From the NCBI RefSeq assembly GCF_052324685.1, contig NC_135214.1, forward strand, positions 669,501-733,500: a DNA stretch of 64,000 nucleotides, given 5' to 3'. Made by a program: the position numbers and the translations under genes. This DNA is from Brachyhypopomus gauderio (lineage: Eukaryota > Chordata > Actinopteri > Gymnotiformes > Hypopomidae). This document shows, one piece after another, positions 1 to 12,300 of this stretch; within the stretch, counting starts at the first letter, position 1; every line of letters starts with the position of its first letter. The notes under the pieces were generated by a model that did no database searches, was not told the origin of the DNA, and was given only the letters and a program-made list of their open reading frames with translations.

Positions 1-1190
1 TCCAGGGGTAGAGGGGCGGCTGGCGTCCTAGCACGTATTCAAACGGCGTCCTCCCTGTGCTGGACTGAACCAGGGAGTTTTAGGCATATTCTGCCCAGGT
101 GAGTAGTGTGCTCCAGGTATCTGGGTCCTCACTGCAGTATGCGCACAGGAATCTCACCAGCTCTTGGTTTGTTCGCTCCACTTGCTCTTGAAGTTTTTAT
201 GGTCGGTTATCACCATGAACGGGTGTTTTGCCCCCTCTAACCAGTGCCTCCATTCTTCGAAAGCTAGGCACTTGGCCAACAACTCTTGGTCCCCAACTCC
301 GTAGTTACACTTCGCCGGACTCAGTTTTTTAGAATAGAAGGAGACGGGCTTCGGCGTGCTGTGTTTTTAGAAGCATTGCGAGAAGTATCGCACCGTGCCC
401 ACTCCCACGTCTGAAGCATCCACTTCTACAATGAAGGGTTTACTAGGATCGGGTTAGTGTAGTACTGGGGTGGAAATTCCAAATTCTCTTATTCCATTGT
501 AGCCTCCTGGCCCCCCCCATGCTGTAGGTCAGTAAGAGGCTTAGCTATTTGGCCGCCTATAGAAATTTGCGAAGCCCAGGAAACGCTGAAGCTTGCACCG
601 TGTGTGAGGCTTGGTCCATCCTACCACAGCCTTTACCTTGCCGGGTTACATGTGTACGGAGCCTGGCCTAATGTAACCTAGGAAGTTTACCTCCGAGAGG
701 TGAAACTCGCACTTCTCAAGCTTGCAATACAAGCGATTGCGCAGGACAGTGCCCAGGATTGCACGCACATCATACACATGTTGGTCTAAGGTTTGCGAAT
801 AGATCAGGATGTCATCGATGTAAGCGACGACGCATCTATTCAGGTGCTCCCTCAAGACCTCATTAATGAACGCCTGGAAGAACAACAGAGCAGAAGCCAA
901 GCCGTATGGCAAGACCCTGTACTCATATAGTGTCCGGTGGACATGCTAAACGCTGTCTTCCATTCATCCCACTCTCTGATACGGATGAGATTGTAGGCGC
1001 TGCATAGATCGAGTTTAGTGAACACTCTCACTGCCATCAACTGCTCCAGCTCCGATAGCAAGAGCAGAAGACGGAAGGAGTAGTTCACTAGGAGGGAATT
1101 GAGTCCTTGGTAATCTATGCACGGCCTCAGACCACCGTCCTTCTTCTTGACAAAGAAAACACTGGCCGAGGCAGGTGAGGTGAAAGGAGT
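1..1190 (-). mobile_element. Ty3/gypsy retrotransposon pol remnant (RT-RNase H)
   Basis: Minus-strand translation around 646-912 gives a reverse transcriptase core with the catalytic motif YIDDILIYS, then [14 protein letters not shown], typical of Ty3/gypsy RT. Further left (about 170-450) other frames give RNase H-like text such as DHKNF and KPFIVEVDASDVG. Reading is split over several frames, so the copy is dead. It is cut by the window edge on one side and stops where the minisatellite starts near 1200. The family assignment rests on RT motifs only; no LTR is visible. Confidence 0.85.
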
Positions 1191-1200
1191 GATATAGCCC

Positions 1201-1705
1201 TGATATAAGATGATGCAGTATGAAACAGGATGATGTAGCCTGACATAGGATGATGCAGTATGACACAGGATGATGCATTATGACACAGGATGATGCAGTA
1301 TGACACAGGACGATGCATTATGACACAGGACGATGCATTATGACACAGGACGATGCATTATGACACAGGACGATGCAGTATGACACAGGATGATGCATTA
1401 TGACACAGGATGATGCATTATGACACAGGATGATGCAGTATGACACAGGATGATGCATTATGACACAGGATGATGTAGCATGACACAGGATGATGCATTA
1501 TGACACCGGATGATGTAGCATGACACAGGACGATGCAGTATGACACAGGACGATGCATTATGACACAGGATGATGCAGTATGACACAGGATGATGCAGTA
1601 TGACACAGGATGATGCAGTATGACACAGGATGATGCAGTATGACACAGGATGATGCATTATGACAGGATGATGCATTATGACACAGGATGATGCATTGAC
1701 ACAGG
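1201..1705. repeat. 20-bp minisatellite, left block
   Basis: About 25 tandem copies of the unit tgacacaggatgatgcagta, with variation at a few fixed positions (gatgatg/gacgatg, gcagta/gcatta/gtagca). The array continues at 4141-5235 after an inserted LINE. Near 1660-1700 some units have lost 4-6 bp, just before the LINE junction. Confidence 0.97.
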
Positions 1706-4138
1706 ATAATAATAATAATAATAATAATAATATGTTTATTTTATATAGCACCTTTCTCAAACCCAAGGTCGCTGTACACAAATGAAAGGGGAAAAATACA
1801 GGGCTTAGAAAGAGCGGAAATATTGAGAAAAGAGGAAAGTCTTGAGTTGAGTTTTGAAAGTAGAGAGAGAGTCAGAGGAGCGAATAGAGGGAGGTAACGA
1901 ATTCCAGAGGGTGGGGGCAGCAACACTGAATGATCTGCCACCCATAGTAGAGAGTCTGTGTCGTGGGACGGAGAGCAAACCTAGGTTAGAGGACCTGAGC
2001 TGACGTGATGAGGTATGAAGGTGGAGAAGGTTGGAGAGATAGGAGGGTGCAAGACCATGCAGAGATTTGAACGTTAGGAGTAGGATTTTATAGTGGATGC
2101 GTTCAGAGATAGGAAGCCAGTGTAACTGATGGAGGATAGGAGTGATGTGTGCAGATTTCTTTGTGGACATTAGAACTCTGGCTGCAGAATTTTGTATCTG
2201 TTGTAGGGGGCGAAGTGATTTAGCAGGTAGACCATAAAGCAGGGAGTTACAGTAATCTAGTCTGGAAGTGATAAATGCATGTACCAGGGTTTCGACATCT
2301 TTTAGTGAAAGTAAGGGGCGGAGCCTGGCAATTTTGCGGAGATAGAAAAAAGCAGATTTACGGATAGAGTTTATGTGTGGGATGAAAGAGAGAGGAGTCG
2401 AATGAAACGCCTAGGTTACGCACAACAGAAGACTGGGCAACCTGGATATTATCAACAGATAGACTACAGTTGGAGAGGGCAGAGATGGCTGACTTGGTGC
2501 CGATGATCATGAACTCAGTTTTAGTAGGATTTAGTTTGAGGAAGTTATTGTTTAACCAGTGAGTTATCTCCTGAATGCAGGACAGCAGTGTGGTAGGAGG
2601 GAAAGAGTCAGAAGGGTGGAGATCCAGATACAGCTGTGTGTCATCCGCGTAAAAGTGATAGTTGATGTTGAAGGAGTGAATGTTACCAAGAGGAAGTAAG
2701 TATGTAATGAATAGTAGGGGACCAAGAACGGAACCCTGTGGTACTCCCTGGGTGACTGGGACAGAAATGGATTTGTGCTTTCCTATACTGACAAACTGAG
2801 ATCTGTTAGTAAGGTAGGATGAGAACCAAGAGAGCACAGTGCCAGACAGACCAAAACTGGAGAGACGTGAGAGGAGTATTTTGTGATTAACTGTATCAAA
2901 AGCAGCAGTTAAATCAAGGAGAAGAATGACAGATGCATGCCCAGAGTCAGAGGACAGGAGCAGGTTATTCAAAACACTGAGAAGAGCAGTCTCAGTGCTG
3001 TGTAAGGGACGAAATCCAGACTGGAATGTCTCAAAGAGATTGTTGGTGGTGAGAAAAGCCTGTAACTGTATGGCGACAGCTCTCTCAAGAACTTTAGAAA
3101 TAAAAGGTAGATTGGAAATCGGTCTGTAGGATTGTACGTCAGAACTATCAAGAGAAGGTTTTTTAATAACAGGAGTAATGGCAGCCGTTTTAAGAGAACA
3201 GGGAACATAACCAGTGGAGAGAGAGATATTAATGATATGTGTTATAGGAGTACTTATGTCCGAGAGACAGAGCTTTAGGAGTGAAGTTGGGGCGAGGTCA
3301 AGTTGACTGGATGAGGATTTGGACTTAGAAATAATTTCGGCAGTGTTGCTGACAGAAACCGGAGAGAAATGAGAAAACAGAGTGTTAATAGGACTGGGAG
3401 GAGAGAAAGAGAAGTCAGGGGAGGGTGAACTAGGAAAACCTTTGTTTATGGAAGTAATTTTATCTTGGAAATGGTTGAGAAAAGAAGTACAGATTTCAGG
3501 AGAGGATAAGACTGTATGAGTAGGAGGGCAAGAAATTTTGTTGACAATAGAGAAGAGATGTTTAGGGTCATGTCTGGAGCCGTGTATAAGATTGGAGTAG
3601 TACAGAGAACGGGCAGATTGTAGTGCAGATCTGTAGGTGAGCATATGTTCAGCAAAGGCCATAGCGTGAACATGAAGAGCTGTTTTTTTATAGAGACGCT
3701 CAAGGCGCCTGCCGGTCGATTTCAGTGTGTGTAGTTCAGGGGTAAACCAGGGAGAGGTGTGCGTGGATGGTACAGTCCTCGTCTTAAGTGGAGCGAGTGT
3801 ATTGAGGATGGCAGAGACGGAATCATTATACAAAGAGACAGCATCCTCAACGTTAGATATGTTACAAATCGAAGGGAATAAAGAAGATTTGAGATGTTTG
3901 GAGAAGGCAAGAGTATCAACAGCAGAAAGATTACGAAAGGATATTGTCATTTTAGAGGGGGTCTTAGGTATAGGCAGGCAGAGGCCAGCAGTGATAACTT
4001 TGTGGTCAGATATACCCAAGCCAGTACCAGAGATGTTATTAACAGTACATCCAACAGAACAAATTAAATCAAGAATATGGCCCTGATTATGCGTGGGAAA
4101 ATCTACATGCTGAGTTAAATCAAAACATTTAACAGGAT
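1706..4138 (-). mobile_element. L2-like LINE inserted in the minisatellite
   Basis: Read on the minus strand, the element starts inside the endonuclease domain (SDHKVITAGL near 3940-3990). It then carries a reverse transcriptase with LTAAFDTVNHK, VPQGSVLGPLL and the catalytic YADDTQLYL, followed by the C-terminal region (HQLHWLPISERIHYK, LWNSLPPS). The 3' end is an aaaggtgctatataaa-type tail followed by (ATT)n at 1706-1732, as in L2 elements. The body is nearly open, but a frameshift near 2360-2400 separates RT from the C-terminal part, and the 5' end is truncated. The minisatellite resumes directly at 4141, so this is an insertion in the array. Apparent start codons in the flanking repeat are not real. 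Confidence 0.92.
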
Positions 4139-4140
4139 CA

Positions 4141-5235
4141 AAACAGGATGATGCATTATGACACAGGATGATGTAGCATGACACAGTACGATGCAGTATG
4201 ACACAGGACGATGCAGTATGACACAGGACGATGCAGTATGACACAGGATGATGCAGTATGACACAGGATGATGCATTATGACACAGGATGATGTAGCATG
4301 ACACAGGATGATGTAGCATGACACAGGATGATGCAGTATGACACAGGACGATGCAGTATGACACAGGACGATGCAGTATGACACAGGACGATGCAGTATG
4401 ACACAGGACGATGCATTATGACACAGGATGATGCATTATGACACAGGATGATGCATTATGACACAGGATGATGCATTATGACACAGGATGATGCATTATG
4501 ACACAGGATGGTGCATTATGACACAGGATGATGCAGTATGACAGGATGTTGCATGATGACACAGGACGATGCATTATGACACAGGACGATGCAGTATGAC
4601 ACAGGATGATGCAGTATGACAGGATGTTGCATGATGACACAGGACGATGCATTATGACACAGGACGATGCATTATGACACAGGACGATGCATTATGACAC
4701 AGGACGATGCATTATGACACAGGACGATGCAGTATGACACAGGACGATGCAGTATGACACAGGACGATGCATTATGACACAGGATGATGCATTATGACAC
4801 AGGATGATGCAGTATGACACAGGGTGATGCAGTATGACACAGGATGATGCATTATGACACAGGATGATGCAGTATGACACAGGACGATGCATTATGACAC
4901 AGGACGATGCATTATGACACAGGACGATGCAGTATGACACAGGATGATGCAGTATGACACAGGATGATGCAGTATGACAGGATGTTGCATGATGACACAG
5001 GACGATGCAGTATGACACAGGATGATGCATTATGACACAGGATGATGCAGTATGACACAGGATGATGCAGTATGACAGGATGTTGCATGATGACACAGGA
5101 CGATGCAGTATGACACAGGATGATGTAGTATGACACAGGATGATGCAGTATGACACAGGATGATGCAGTATGACACAGGATGATGCATTATGACACAGGA
5201 TTATGCATTATGACACAGGATGATACAGCATGACC
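4141..5235. repeat. 20-bp minisatellite, right block
   Basis: About 54 copies of the same 20-bp unit as at 1201-1705. It shows higher-order structure: a variant run acaggatgttgcatgatg recurs near 4542, 4619, 4977 and 5076, each time preceded by a gcagtatg unit, which points to block-wise amplification. The unit length is not a multiple of 3 but contains no minus-strand stop in any register, so long meaningless ORFs appear. Confidence 0.97.
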
Positions 5236-5275
5236 TCCATTCCTTCCTGACATTTCACAAGGGTATATAGTATAT

Positions 5276-5986
5276 CAGTGGTTCCCAAAGTGGGGGGCGC
5301 GCCCCCTAGGTGGGGCGCGGAGCTATTGCAGGGGGGGCGCGGAGCTTGAAAGTAAAACGTGCACATGTGTCAATATTAGGGCTGCACCGATTCCGATATT
5401 AATATCTGAAAAAATTCTAGATCAGGTATCGGGGACAATGTGACCGATCCATAAAAACAGATCTATTCAGTCTAATTCTATGCTTGTATTGCTTGCTTTT
5501 CGGAGTTAGTTCAACCTTAATACTCGCGCTGGTGGTATTCCACTTAGTCCGTTTATTTGCTGGTTGACCAAAATAAACCTGGGCTCCAGCAATACTTCAC
5601 TGTTCATACATGAACTGGTGAGTTGTCCAAAGCTCATTTAATGCGTTACTTACAGAAATAAATTAAAGAGCAGTGGTCTGACTAGGTCTACGGCAGAAAG
5701 CTAAAAAAAACAACAATATTCCGTACGCACGCTCAACTCGCTCCCTTAAAGAGACAGTACACATATTTCTGGCCGTTACATGCTTTGTGCTCTGCGTGAT
5801 GTCTGCGCTTGCAAACTAGCCGCATATGTATTGCTGTTTCTCTTATTTCATCTCCTTATTTATTTTAAATTATATTTAGAATTCTTGAACCATTTAAAAG
5901 GTTTCTTGCAGTTTATTTTTTTCATGTTTGACCAAAGTTGTGAACCTATTGTTTTTGTAAGTTTTCAACACATCCCTAGTCAATAT

Positions 5987-6020
<34 letters not shown>

Positions 6021-6089
6021 GTAGGGGGGGCGCAAAAATATTCTCATCTACTAAAGGGGGGCACGGCAGAAAAAGTTTGGGAACCACTG
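5276..6089. mobile_element. Non-autonomous hAT element
   Basis: The ends are inverted repeats beginning CAGTGGTTCCCAAA (5276) and ending in its reverse complement at 6089. They are flanked by a perfect 8-bp target duplication tagtatat at 5268-5275 and 6090-6097. The 814-bp interior has no transposase ORF. It holds an uninterrupted 33-nt G run at 5987-6019, which makes the apparent poly-Gly ORF there spurious. A related unoccupied site is present near 8505-8515. Confidence 0.95.
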
Positions 6090-6097
6090 TAGTATAT

Positions 6098-6790
6098 GAT
6101 GGAGTCTATGTAAAAAATAAAAATTAAATACTGAAACATCCTCTTTGGGGAGATGGTGTTCAGGTGGTGATGGTAGGTGTTGACTAAAGTAATCTCAAGA
6201 GAACATTCAAGGCTAGTCATATTTCAGGATTAACAGTGTGGAAGTACTAGGACACACAGAGACAAATCCAATCTGAAGAGTTAAAATGTATTTCAACAAC
6301 AAAAATCCACTTCCTCGTTATTTATTAAGTGTAAATTTCACTGCTTTATCTCCTAAATACTACTGCTGCTACTGCCACCATGGGTACTATTAATAATAAT
6401 ACAATTAATTAAAGATCAATTTAATGGAGTAATTCAGGATAGCTCAGCTGAACTCACAGTCACAACAATAACATATGACATATACTGATTATACTTGTTG
6501 AAGCAATAATTATACATGTATTTTATATGATCCAGGGTCCATCCTAAAGATCCAGGACTTTCATTTTCACTGTCTCAAAGACTGTCCCACACATCTCTAA
6601 CTACGGTAGCTCTTCGTCAATGTACCTTTAATTACTGTGTTACTGCAGATGAAGGCAAAAGCAGAATGAGTTGAGAAAGAGTTGTAGAGAAGAGCTGAAC
6701 TACACCAGCACTGTTTAGCCTTTTAAACCTTACCTGTACACGCACTGTAACCTTTTAAATTTTAGATAGCTGGCAAGCCTATGAGATTTC
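6098..6790 (+). repeat. Gene A upstream block, copy 1 (decayed promoter-like)
   Basis: This stretch is related to 7971-8450 and 8508-9240. Shared landmarks include the acaattaattaaagatcaat run, the gcagatgaaggcaaaagcag segment at about 6645 and ttagatagctg at about 6760. In this copy the position matching the ISRE of copy 2 is degraded. No coding exon is visible. Confidence 0.6.
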
Positions 6791-7683
6791 AATTTGGCTT
6801 TTCTATGTGGTTCAGGAATCCAGACAGAATAGCCCCTTACCCAATATGTCACCCTCGTACTCTACAAATACTATTTGGACACATCTTTTAAAAAATTATT
6901 CCAATAAAATGCTAAAACAACACTTTTCATTTTGACATGAAATCCTTTATTCCCATATTACACTTAGCCATCTATTAGGATGACTGGGTGACTAGTATAT
7001 TCACTCTGCAGTGCTCTCTGTGATCTTATGAGATGTCAAAATTCACAAACGGGCTCGAAGGCTTTTGAGAATACTTGTCATGTTTTACTAAACCAATTAT
7101 GCACCACAGAAAGGAAGAAATACTATCATTGGCTGAAACATTTTGGGGGGAAAATTGTAAATACATTTCACCACATTTTTGATACAGGAGCAAGACATGA
7201 GGAAATCGCCTGAAAAGCTTACGAATGAGATCCAACGTAGATCATAAGGCAGTGGCTGGTGTAGTGAGCTGAAGAAGTTATAATACGAAGCCCTGAACTA
7301 TGGCACCTGTGGGGTTATGGTGTAAGGAAGCAAAATGAGCTGAAATGACTGAGATTGGTGATTGGGAGCAGGGGAGTGGCTGTGGTGATGATTGACAGGG
7401 AGAGAGGAATGTGTGTGTGTGTGTGCGCGTATGTGCATTCCTGGCTGGGTAGTGGCTATGGCATGATACAATAACACCTCTCAATCCCAAATAAAAGAAA
7501 ACTACATATGGATCAGTTTCATTCAAACAAAAATTACTTGAGTTAATGTATAAGGCACATGCATTATGAAACTTTCTCACAGGACGTTTGGGAAATATCA
7601 TGTCTGTATATGGCTCAAGTTTGTCGATTTGATGTTTAACCACAGATAATATGAATGCTACGTCAGGTGACTACTTATACTAA
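6791..7683. other. Non-coding stretch, no gene seen
   Basis: No ORF with coding character. A segment at 7358-7430 (gtgattgggagcaggggagt followed by a GT-rich run) recurs at 8899-8970, part of the local duplication upstream of gene A. Confidence 0.5.
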
Positions 7684-7970
7684 CAGGGTTGCCAACTTTT
7701 GACGTTCGCTTAGAGTGAGATTTTAACCTGGAGGAGGTTGACCGGAGGGGGGGGGGGGGGATGGTGGCGAACGTAAAATGGACACAAATTAAGTGTTATA
7801 TCGTGATCTATCGATCGCCGGTGGTTGGCGCCAGAGCAAACTAGTAACTCATTGCATCATAGATGTGGATCAGAGGTAAATAAACTAGATTTTTTTTTCG
7901 GCGTGAAATATCGGAAGTGTGGCGTGAGAGCATGTGTCTCACGCTCAATGCGTGAGAGTTGGCAACCCTG
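7684..7970. mobile_element. MITE, CAGGGTTGCCAACT family, copy 1
   Basis: 287-bp element with terminal inverted repeats CAGGGTTGCCAACT, flanked by a 6-bp direct repeat tactaa (7678-7683 and 7971-7976). The inner sequence carries the self-complementary pair ctcacgctcaatgcgtgag. A second complete copy is at 60805-61113; partial copies are at 34593 and 38964. There is no coding capacity. Confidence 0.88.
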
Positions 7971-8167
7971 TACTAATAATAATTAAACATCAATTAAATG
8001 AAGTAAGAATTAGCAGATTAATCCTCCACCTGAAGATAATCAGCACCCAGCACTTTCTTTTTTTGGTTTCTTATAAACCACTGGATTTCCAGACATTTCT
8101 AACTGGTTTAGCATGCTCTACAACACTGCACATCTTTAGTCACATTTTTATTATTGTTATTGCAGGT

Positions 8168-8177
8168 GAAACTGAAA
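8168..8177 (+). promoter_or_regulatory. ISRE upstream of gene A
   Basis: GAAACTGAAA matches the ISRE/IRF consensus GAAANNGAAA exactly and is followed by another GAAA at 8181. It sits about 85 bp upstream of a strong splice donor (GAG|GTAAGT at 8262/8263) and about 1.1 kb upstream of the gene A start exon. The equivalent positions in the two neighbouring block copies (about 6650 and 9195) no longer match. A role as the interferon response site of gene A is inferred. Confidence 0.65.
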
Positions 8178-8262
8178 GCAGAAAGCAAATATTAATAAAA
8201 GGAGTTGCAGAGAAGAAGAGTTGAACCACTCGCCCAATCCTCTTACTCAACTTCATATTGAG
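8178..8262 (+). other. Putative non-coding first exon of gene A
   Basis: Purine-rich sequence ending ATTGAG|GTAAGTGA, a consensus 5' splice site. Its gcagagaagaagagttgaac part resembles the gcagaggaaggagcagctca of the first exons upstream of genes B and C. The next plausible acceptor is the ag at 9291-9292 before the ATG exon. The transcription start is not defined by the sequence. Confidence 0.5.
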
Positions 8263-8507
8263 GTAAGTGATGCACACTTTTATGGTGCAGGATAGGAAAA
8301 CTTGGCAAGGTTTGACTTTTAATAATAGCCTACACCAACACTGTTTAAACATTGCTTGTACAAGCATTGTAAGCTTGTTATTAAGTTTAGATAGCTGATA
8401 AACCTACACCATTTTACATTTTTACTTTTCTCTGTGGTTAATATAATAATAATAATTCTGCCTTGGCAATCTTCAAAACATATACTGACATTTCACTAGT
8501 GTATATA

Positions 8508-9240
8508 GTACATGATGGTATTTATGTAAAAAATTAAAAACAACATACATATCAATCTTCTTTGGGGAGATGATGTGTGGGTGGCAGTCTGACAGCTGAA
8601 TAAATCAGGTGGCTAATAAACTGCTTATATAGACAGAAGTCATCTCAAGAGAACTTTTTATGTGGCAGTATTTTCAGTGTGGAAGTTGACCATTAGGACA
8701 GATCCAATCTGAATGTAATGGCATGCAAAGACCAAAACTCCACTTAATTGTTTAAGGGTAAACAGCACTCCTAAAATCCCCTAAAAAATACTACCACCAC
8801 TGATACTAATCACTAACACTACTACTACTAATACAATTAATTAAAGATCAATTTAGAAAGAAAGTAAATTGAGCTGAATGGAATGACTAAGAAGTTGGTG
8901 ATTGGGAGCAGGGGAGTGGCTGTGGTGATGATTGACAGGGAGAGAGGAGTGTGTGTGTGTGTGTGTGTGTTAATTAAAGATCAATTTAATGGGGTAATAA
9001 TTAAGCAAAACGTGTCTACCTAGAGATAATTAGATACCTAGATAATCAGATACCTAGAGATAATCAGATACCTAGATAATCAGATACCTAGTGATAATCA
9101 GATACCTAGAGATAATCAGATACCTAGAGATAATCAGCATCCAGTTACAACTGCTTGTAGAAGCAATGATTAAACATGTATTTTTAACTTGCAGTGAAAA
9201 CTAAAAACTGCATAAAGATAAAAAAATGAAAAGCAGTGTA
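8508..9240 (+). repeat. Gene A upstream block, copy 3, with short tandem repeat
   Basis: Third copy of the upstream block, starting agtacatgatgg, the unoccupied version of the site filled by the hAT at 5276. At 9020-9140 there is a short tandem array of 16-18 bp units (gataatcagatacctaga), about seven copies. The degraded ISRE position reads gaaaactaaaaa near 9196. Confidence 0.6.
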
Positions 9241-9302
9241 AATGTAGCAACTAACCAATTTGTGAGAAACAAATGTATTTTTCATCTAACAGATACATTA
9301 AG

Positions 9303-12300
9303 ATGAATCTCGGCTTTACATTAGGACTTTTTTCACCACAACCTGGTAAGTTTAATTTACAGTCTACAAACATCTACATAGACATTAGTCACACATTCAC
9401 TCTCCACTACAATAAAGTTTGGTTTAAATTACATTTAGCTAAATTGCTATTCAAATTTGTGGAATTGTTGCTCAAAGATTAGGAATCAACACAAAAACGG
9501 AGATTTAATAATAACAAAAAGGTGCTCCAACATGTGACATTGCGGTTGTTGTGCAAACATATGCGGACACACTTGCTGTAGAGAGCGGGTCTCAGCACTA
9601 ACAGGACTAACCTGACTGGTTAGCCTTACCACGCGTGCACGCAGAACACGAGACCCGTGGAGCCATCCAGAGCATCGGGAAGAGCTGAACACCTTCTACG
9701 CCCAATTTGATGCACACACCACCATGCCTCTTATTAGACCACATGTGCACAGTGAGCACACCACACTCCAGACAGTCATGGCTTCAGATGGGTGTTTAAG
9801 AGAGTCAATCCTCGCAAAGCACTAGGGCCAGATGGCATTACAGAGCGAGTGCTGAGACTGTGTCCTGACCAACAACTCACCAGGGTATTTCTTTAACTAA
9901 CATCTTTAACCTGTCACTGAGCCAGTCCACTGTGCCCACAACCAAGACTACCACTGTTGTCCTGTCCTATAGCATCCTGTCTAAATAATTTTGGGCCCAT
10001 AGCACTCACATCTGTCATAATGTGCTTAATGAACGTATCATTAAGACCCACACCTCCATCCCTGACACCCTGGACACGACAGAACGCATGCAGAGCGAAC
10101 AGGTCCATAAATGATATAATTGCACTGGCAGTTCACACCTCCCTCAGCCATTTGGAGAAGGGAAAACTTATGTGAGAATGCTCTTTGTTTTTGTGTTCTT
10201 TAGTGCTAATGCACTATATGGTAAAAAATTATACAGGATTCGCTGCAGACGTCTCAGATTCCTGTGTCACCCTCACCCAGGGCCGGAGTGGGACACTTTT
10301 TCAGCCCGGGAGTTTCATGCCCAAATCCGGCCCAAAATTATTTTCCCCTCCCAATCGGCCCAAACTAGAGATTGACATGAGCCGGCCCATCGGGAATCCT
10401 CCCGAATCTCCCGATTAGCCACTCCGGCTCTGCCCTCACCAATGTCATGCGTAGATTCAAAAGACCAACTAAGAGTACCTAAACTCTGTTACTGTCTACA
10501 AAACCTCCATATTTCTACATTTTAGTCTAAATATTACGGAAAGCTAATCAGGAAACAAATGTGGAAAAGCATGACAATACTGGATGGAAGTGGTTTTTAC
10601 TGTTCATGGGTGAGTTTCCCAAAACGTTCTTAGCGCCAAGTACTTCGTAACCTATTACTTTACGTACGAAGTTACAAAGTACTTAGCGCTAAGAACGTTT
10701 TGGGAAACTCACCCCAGATTGGAAATATTTTGTTGCCAACCTGTTCCTTGTTTTTCCAATAGCATTTATCACAGTTTTGGCAGATAAACAAGTGGAAGTG
10801 AATGGAAATGTGACACTGACCTGTCAAGTAAATACAAACAATTTAAAGGCAACATGGATGAAGAATGATCAGAGGTTGGATTGTGTGGAAGGCAAGCACT
10901 CCATATTTGTCACTGATACAAGACACAGCCTCACGATTAAGAACGCTGATGAAGGGGATGAAGGGGAGTACTCCATAAACCTGGAGAACCGGTCAGGAAC
11001 CGCCTCCTGCTCTGCCAAGCTTATCGTTGGTTCGTAAACATCTTAGCAATTATATTCCTTAGCAATATAAACATACCTTACTCAGTACCTTTTTATAGTC
11101 TCTTTGAAATTAAACTTAAATGTAAAATACACTATTCACAAAAAGTTAGGGATATTTGGCTTTGTGAAGCCAAAATTTGTGAAAACATAAAACATTGATG
11201 AGGACTGTCTAAATACCAATTTTAATTGAACCAGGAAATGTATTGATTGATTAATGAATGAATGACACATTGAACAGTTGGACATGTGCATTCAAAAGTT
11301 TAGAGAAGGTCACATTAAGATTATCTGTAACGGTTAAAATGCATTTTAGGTTCATCCTGAAATTTCACCCATAATATCCCTACATTTTTGTGAGTAGTGT
11401 ATATATTGGACAAGGTAACCATTTAAATTCCACCAATTATGACAGTCTGAATTAAAACTTTTAAACATTTAAAGACATTTAAACAAATATTCCATTTGTA
11501 ATACCTAATATTCACTCCTGTTTTTAGACATTCAAAAGCAAATTTTCTGGGATCTTAGAATATAATTTCTCATGTAATAATAATAAAAGTATTATTACAA
11601 TATAATTATTTTTGACAATAAAAGGGATTTCTTAAGGTCACATTAAGGTTAAGAAAGATATCGAAAGAAAGGTATTATAGAAAGTCTATATAATATTCAT
11701 GTGACGTGGTGAGGCAGGCATGAACTGAAACATTCAATAAAAAGCCGTTTCATGAATGAGGAAGTGGAAGACAGTGGATAGGGGCAGTCACGAAGTTTAC
11801 AAACAAAGTCACCAAGGCTACAAGATTACAACGTTTTCACAAGCATGGTCACAAAAGAAGCCCAACCTGGTCACATTAACATACAAGGGCGAAGACTAAC
11901 AGTGAGGCAGTATGACATTTATATGCACAGACAAGGAAAGGAATTAGACACAGGTAAAGCAGGAAGCATTGCTAACCTGGGCGGGGATGGCAACCTGTAG
12001 GAAAAGAAAGTAAACAAAAGACACACGGAGACAATGCCACAAGGAATAGGGAGTGTTACAGTGTTACATTCAGTAATAACAGATATACAGTATCTACGTG
12101 AGATCTGTTATTTACTCCCTGTAGTGGGTGTCTAATACTGTAACAAAAACAGTTAATGTGTCTTTTTATTTATATTACTATTTAAGTTGTTAAATTACAT
12201 TAAATTTAAAATAAAACATCTCTCACCCACTTTTTATAGCTATCAAGCCATGGAGAACAATACCTGAAAAGTAAGTCCACATCACTGCATACACATGAAG

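Noticed and set aside
2358-4364. A 668-aa minus-strand protein starting in the repeat
   Set aside because: The start codon and first 80 or so residues are minisatellite; the rest is a truncated LINE ORF.
1201-5235. Regular 20-bp repeats as a CRISPR array
   Set aside because: Units are directly adjacent with no spacers and the context is eukaryotic; it is a minisatellite.
5780-6127. ORF with a poly-Gly stretch
   Set aside because: Glycines come from the 33-nt G run inside a non-autonomous hAT; no coding character.
10777-11037. Stand-alone 86-aa Ig protein
   Set aside because: It is exon 2 of gene A reading a few bases into the intron.
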